In this document: positions 60,506 through 64,000 of the stretch, one piece after another
Layout: every line of letters begins with the position of its first letter
Numbering within the stretch: position 1 is the stretch's first letter
DNA from: Vaginimicrobium propionicum
GTDB taxonomy: Bacteria > Actinomycetota > Actinomycetes > Propionibacteriales > Propionibacteriaceae
Assembly (NCBI RefSeq): GCF_900155645.1
Contig: NZ_LT706985.1
Coordinates: 558,001-622,000 of the forward strand
Reading direction: 5' to 3'
Length of the DNA stretch: 64,000 nucleotides
Position numbers and translations under genes: made by a program
The notes under the pieces: model-generated
Told to the model about the DNA's origin: nothing
What the model saw: the letters and a program-made list of their open reading frames with translations, nothing else
Databases searched by the model: none

Positions 60506-62741
60506 CTTCATTTTGTGCACGACTAATCTGGTGAGCGCGCAACGCAACCTCAAATACCCGAATCATCGGCACATCACGAGCGCGGCTGATTTGAAGAACG
60601 CTGTGGCACGTGACCATGTGGCGGCCGAATATGAGGGCGATATTCGTTCCACCGACAGGTTCTTGCAATCCACGTGTGTGGTGATGGACATCGATAACGA
60701 CCATTCCAATAGCCCGGCTGATTGGGTTACACCGGAATCGCTCGCTCTCATCTTCCCGGGCGTCGTTTTGGCGACCGCGACCTCGCGGAATCATTTGAAA
60801 CCGAAGGGTGAAAAGACCGCCAGGCCGCGCTTCCACGCCTATTTCCCAATCAAGCCGGTAACTGACGCTGCAGTCTATACGGGGATCAAGAAGAAGCTTG
60901 CCTCCTATACCGGAATCTTTGACCGTAACGCTCTCGATGCCGCCAGATTTATTTACGGAAACCCGACAGCTGAGGTCACCTGGGTAGACGGTGCTCTATC
61001 CATCACCGATTTCCTTGATGCTGACGCGTTCGCCGCACTCGAAATGGCTGCTGGTGAGATTCGGGAAGGTGCCAGGAATGCGACCATGAGTGCTTTCGCT
61101 GGGCGAGTGATTGTGCGTTTTGGCAATACTGAGCAAGCACGCCAGCTTTTCGAGACGAAAGCACAAACCTGCGTGCCACCCCTACCAGATAGTGAGTTGG
61201 AGGCGATCTGGGCCTCGGCTCTCAAGTTTGGTGCAAAAGTAGCTGCGACACCGGGTTATATTCCACCCGAACGCTACGCTGAAATCCAAGGTCTGCGTCC
61301 CACCGATTTCACCGATGTCGGTCAAGCCACCGTGCTGGCAGACGAATATGCGCAAAAACTCGCATTCTCTGAGGCCACAGATTGGTTGGTATATAACGAC
61401 TCGTTTTGGGAAGAAACCAGACCAGGCTCGCGCGCCATCGCCCAAGAACTCACCACGCGCCAATTAGAGCAAGCCGCACAGCTGCTCAAGAAAGCCCGCG
61501 CGGCGTGCGATTCCACTGGGGTCACTCAGTTACTGTCGGCAATGAGCCTGACCAAAGCGAAAAACCTATTCACTAACGTGCAGTGGACCGCTTACGACCA
61601 GCTCACTAATGCTCAAGCCTACGAGAAATACGTGCTCAAACGCAGAGATAGCAAGGCGATTACAGCGTCACTGAAGGAGGCAGCTCCGATGCTGCAAGTC
61701 ACCCAAGCAGACCTTGACGCAGCCCCCTTCGCTCTCAACACTCCTGGTGGCACCATTGACCTCACCACCGGGCAAATGTACGAGCACGACTATGGGGATT
61801 TCATCACCAAACAAACCACCACCGATCCCGCCACCAAAGGCATGGACACGTGGTTGGCGGCGCTCGAGGTGTTCTTCCAAGGCGACCAAGAACTAATCGA
61901 CTATGTGCAGCGAATCGTGGGGCTGACCGCGATCGGCAAAGTCTACGTCGAAGCCCTCATCATCGCCTACGGCGACGGCAGGAATGGTAAATCGACGTTT
62001 TGGAACACAATCGCTCGGGTGTTAGGCACATACGCGGGCAACATCTCCGCCGATGCTCTCACTGTGGGTGTGAAGCGGAATGTGAAGCCTGAGCTGGCAG
62101 AAGCCAAAGGCAAACGCCTCTTGATCGCGGCAGAGACCGAGGAAGGAATGAGGCTCTCCACCTCTATCGCCAAGCAAATGGCATCCACTGATCTGCTTTA
62201 TGCGGAAAAGAAATATAAGGCGCCCTTCGCGTTCGCTCCTTCGCATACGCTCGTGCTGTATACAAATCACCTACCGCGCGTAGGTGCAATGGATGTTGGT
62301 ATTTGGCGCAGGCTGATCGTGATCCCATTCGAGGCAAAAATCGAAGGCTCCTCGGACATCAAAAACTACGCCGAACACCTCTACCAAAACGCCGCTGGTG
62401 CCGTTCTGCAATGGATCGTTGATGGTGCCCGCAAAGTGATCGATGACGACTTTGTTTTGAAGCCACCACCTAAAGTGCGTCGAGCCCTGGAGGCCTACCG
62501 GTTTGAGAACGACTGGATGACACATTTCTTAGACGATAACTGCGAGATCGACCCGAGCTTCACACAGCCCTCGGGCGAGCTTTATAGCGTCTATCGCGCC
62601 TACGCGCTCAGCGTGGGCGAATACGCCAGATCCACGTCCGATTTCTATTCAGCCTTGGAACAACTCGGATTCCGCAGACGCCGCACAAAGAACGCACGCT
62701 ATGTGGACGGACTACGCCTGAAGAGCGAATTCAACCTTTAG
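60498..62741 (+). CDS. Phage primase-helicase (AEP plus P4/D5-type helicase)
   Basis: A 747-residue fusion. The N-terminal primase part has STCVVMDIDNDHSNSPADWV with the D-x-D metal site and RPRFHAYFPIKPV. The C-terminal part is D5_N followed by an SF3 helicase with Walker A IIAYGDGRNGKSTFWNTIA (about residue 490), KGKRLLIAAETEEGMRLSTS with Walker B, and LVLYTNHLPRVGAMDVGIWR (sensor/motif C). It primes and unwinds DNA for the phage-like replicon. Confidence 0.9.
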   Translation: MTDFILCTTNLVSAQRNLKYPNHRHITSAADLKNAVARDHVAAEYEGDIRSTDRFLQSTCVVMDIDNDHSNSPADWVTPESLALIFPGVVLATATSRNHLKPKGEKTARPRFHAYFPIKPVTDAAVYTGIKKKLASYTGIFDRNALDAARFIYGNPTAEVTWVDGALSITDFLDADAFAALEMAAGEIREGARNATMSAFAGRVIVRFGNTEQARQLFETKAQTCVPPLPDSELEAIWASALKFGAKVAATPGYIPPERYAEIQGLRPTDFTDVGQATVLADEYAQKLAFSEATDWLVYNDSFWEETRPGSRAIAQELTTRQLEQAAQLLKKARAACDSTGVTQLLSAMSLTKAKNLFTNVQWTAYDQLTNAQAYEKYVLKRRDSKAITASLKEAAPMLQVTQADLDAAPFALNTPGGTIDLTTGQMYEHDYGDFITKQTTTDPATKGMDTWLAALEVFFQGDQELIDYVQRIVGLTAIGKVYVEALIIAYGDGRNGKSTFWNTIARVLGTYAGNISADALTVGVKRNVKPELAEAKGKRLLIAAETEEGMRLSTSIAKQMASTDLLYAEKKYKAPFAFAPSHTLVLYTNHLPRVGAMDVGIWRRLIVIPFEAKIEGSSDIKNYAEHLYQNAAGAVLQWIVDGARKVIDDDFVLKPPPKVRRALEAYRFENDWMTHFLDDNCEIDPSFTQPSGELYSVYRAYALSVGEYARSTSDFYSALEQLGFRRRRTKNARYVDGLRLKSEFNL

Positions 62742-62876
62742 CCCCTAAGTGGTGACACTATCTGTCGGTCTATAACAGAACTTTTCTAAAGAGCAATAAA
62801 AGCAAATATCTATATATAAAAAGTTATGTAAACGACTGGCAGAAAGCGTCACCACGTGAGCAGAAAGCAACACGTG

Positions 62877-63158
62877 ATGAAAGAACAACATTTAGAACAA
62901 GCACTCGTAAAAACCGTTGAGGCTTTGGGCGGGGTCTGCTGGAAACTAGTCAGCCCCGGAACCGCCGGTGTACCTGACCGAATCGTGCTGTTACCTGATG
63001 GGCATGTTGGCTTCGTGGAAGTCAAAGCACCCGGCGGCAAAGTCCGCGCAATCCAAAAACACAGACTAAGGCAGATGAAGCACCTAGGCTTCACCGCACT
63101 CGTACTCAATAACCCTGATGAGGTTGAGGAGGTGTGCCATGCAATACAAGCCGCATAA
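62877..63158 (+). CDS. VRR-NUC domain nuclease
   Basis: A 93-residue VRR-NUC: MKEQHLEQALVKTVEALGGV, then SPGTAGVPDRIVLLPDGHVG and FVEVKAPGGKVRAIQKHRLR. The catalytic set is D of PDR, E-x-K of VEVK and Q of IQ. VRR-NUC enzymes act on branched DNA and accompany SNF2 helicases in phages. The ATG at 62877 is preferred to the GTG at 62856 because the domain starts there. Confidence 0.88.
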   Translation: MKEQHLEQALVKTVEALGGVCWKLVSPGTAGVPDRIVLLPDGHVGFVEVKAPGGKVRAIQKHRLRQMKHLGFTALVLNNPDEVEEVCHAIQAA

Positions 63159-64000
63159 CTACCAACAGCTAGCAACGGCTTTCATTGAAGAACACCCGGC
63201 TGCAGCGCTACTGCTCGAGATGGGGCTTGGCAAGACCGTCATCACCCTGACAGCAATACAAGATCTCCTCTTCGACTCCTTTGAAGCCCACCGGGTGCTG
63301 GTTATTGCGCCGCTGCGCGTAGCAAGGAATACGTGGCCTGCCGAGCAAACAAAGTGGAGCCACTTACGCCAGCTACGCCTGGCAGTAGCTGTCGGCACCG
63401 AACGCCAACGCCGCCAAGCAATCAACTCAGGTGCAGACATCACAGTGATGAACCGGGAGAACGTTGACTGGCTTATTACCCGTAGTGGCATCAAGTGGCA
63501 GTGGGATATGGTCGTCATCGACGAACTCTCCTCCTTCAAAAACCATCGCGCCAAACGCTTTACCGCGCTCATGAAGATCCGCCCACAAGTAAAGCGCATC
63601 GTCGGGCTTACCGGCACCCCAGTCAGCAATGGGTTGATGGACTTATGGGCGCAGTTCCGGCTACTGGATTTGGGTGAGCGGCTCGGACGCTACATTTCCC
63701 GCTACCGCGATAAATGGTTCGATCCTGATAAGCGCAACGGGATGCAGGTGTTCACCTACAAGCCTAAACCTGGCGCTGAAGACGAAATCTACCGAGCAAT
63801 CTCGGATATCACGCTGTCGATGCGAACCAGCGACTACCTCACCCTCCCACCACTGACTGTCACGACCACCGAGGTGACCATGAACGGCAGGGAGCGCAAG
63901 GTGTATGACCGACTCGCAGCCGAGATGGTCGTCGAGCTGGGCGATGAGGTGATTGACGCGGCCAATGCTGCCGTCCTGGCTGGCAAGCTCACCCAACTAG
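63139..64000 (+). CDS. Phage SNF2/DEAD-type helicase, cut by the window edge
   Basis: An open frame from the ATG at 63139 (GGAGGTGTG upstream, 20-base overlap with the VRR-NUC gene) runs off the end, at least 287 residues. It has YKPHNYQQLATAFIEEHPAA, Walker A LLEMGLGKTVITLTAI, MVVIDELSSFKNHRAKRF (DEAH-type box as DELS) and IVGLTGTPVSNGLMDLWAQF (motif III). It is the helicase half of the SNF2/VRR-NUC pair typical of phage early operons. Confidence 0.9.
   Translation, partial: MQYKPHNYQQLATAFIEEHPAAALLLEMGLGKTVITLTAIQDLLFDSFEAHRVLVIAPLRVARNTWPAEQTKWSHLRQLRLAVAVGTERQRRQAINSGADITVMNRENVDWLITRSGIKWQWDMVVIDELSSFKNHRAKRFTALMKIRPQVKRIVGLTGTPVSNGLMDLWAQFRLLDLGERLGRYISRYRDKWFDPDKRNGMQVFTYKPKPGAEDEIYRAISDITLSMRTSDYLTLPPLTVTTTEVTMNGRERKVYDRLAAEMVVELGDEVIDAANAAVLAGKLTQL

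Overview
The window looks like a chromosomal stretch of a host-associated actinobacterium of moderate GC (about 50 percent by eye), most likely of the Actinomycetaceae type. The reasons are the sortase-type surface protein with a VPKTG signal, actinobacterial DHA2, BtuFCD, FtsX and ArsR-ArsC genes, and promoters that suggest leaderless mRNAs. This placement is inference; no rRNA or tRNA gene was found to anchor it.

Layout. 0.4-4.3 kb: a GntP permease faces an Nramp-like transporter plus an idonate-type dehydrogenase across a strong shared terminator. 4.5-8.4 kb: an AlbA/HTH regulator, then a MarR-DHA2 efflux pair. 8.5-11.5 kb: a BtuC-BtuF-BtuD corrinoid uptake operon preceded by what reads as a cobalamin riboswitch; a paralogous operon with its own riboswitch and an extra methyltransferase lies at 36.0-39.8 kb. 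11.6-14.4 kb: a remnant cell-wall sorting signal, a phosphodiesterase gene broken by one amber codon, and mgtE. 14.5-18.2 kb: an ABC exporter whose ATPase is frameshifted by a 13-bp tandem duplication, divergent from a soluble histidine kinase/response regulator pair.

18.3-35.7 kb is an accessory, defence-rich zone: MazF-like toxin-antitoxin, DarT1-NADAR, two toxin genes broken beside intact antitoxins, a DnaQ-BRCT exonuclease, a 1120-residue SF1 helicase-nuclease, a decayed prophage tail region carrying an intact HEPN Abi gene with a hairpin leader, a DUF4418-FtsX-ATPase export operon, an IS3-family element and YoeB-YefM. 40.0-45.6 kb: a leucine-rich sortase substrate with a poly-G frameshift in its signal peptide, CadD, and a divergent ars locus (ArsR-ArsC fusion; ArsD, ArsA) around nested palindromic operators.

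45.7-51.0 kb: a hidden C-terminal fragment of a SinI-type restriction enzyme, a very AT-rich imported block, then a complete ABC three-component (ABC-3C) conflict system with an HTH protein. 51.2-64.0 kb: a structured RNA leader followed by a phage early/replication operon (sigma-like factor, DUF2800, DUF2815, PolA, antirepressor, DUF4406, primase-helicase, VRR-NUC, SNF2-type helicase running off the window). This operon is interrupted between polA and the antirepressor by a reverse-strand HEPN Abi gene, itself split by an AT-rich island carrying immunity-type genes.

The most interesting systems are the ABC-3C operon, the two HEPN Abi loci sharing a hairpin leader, the DarT1-NADAR pair, the twin riboswitch-controlled corrinoid importers, and the alternative-pairing leader of the phage operon.
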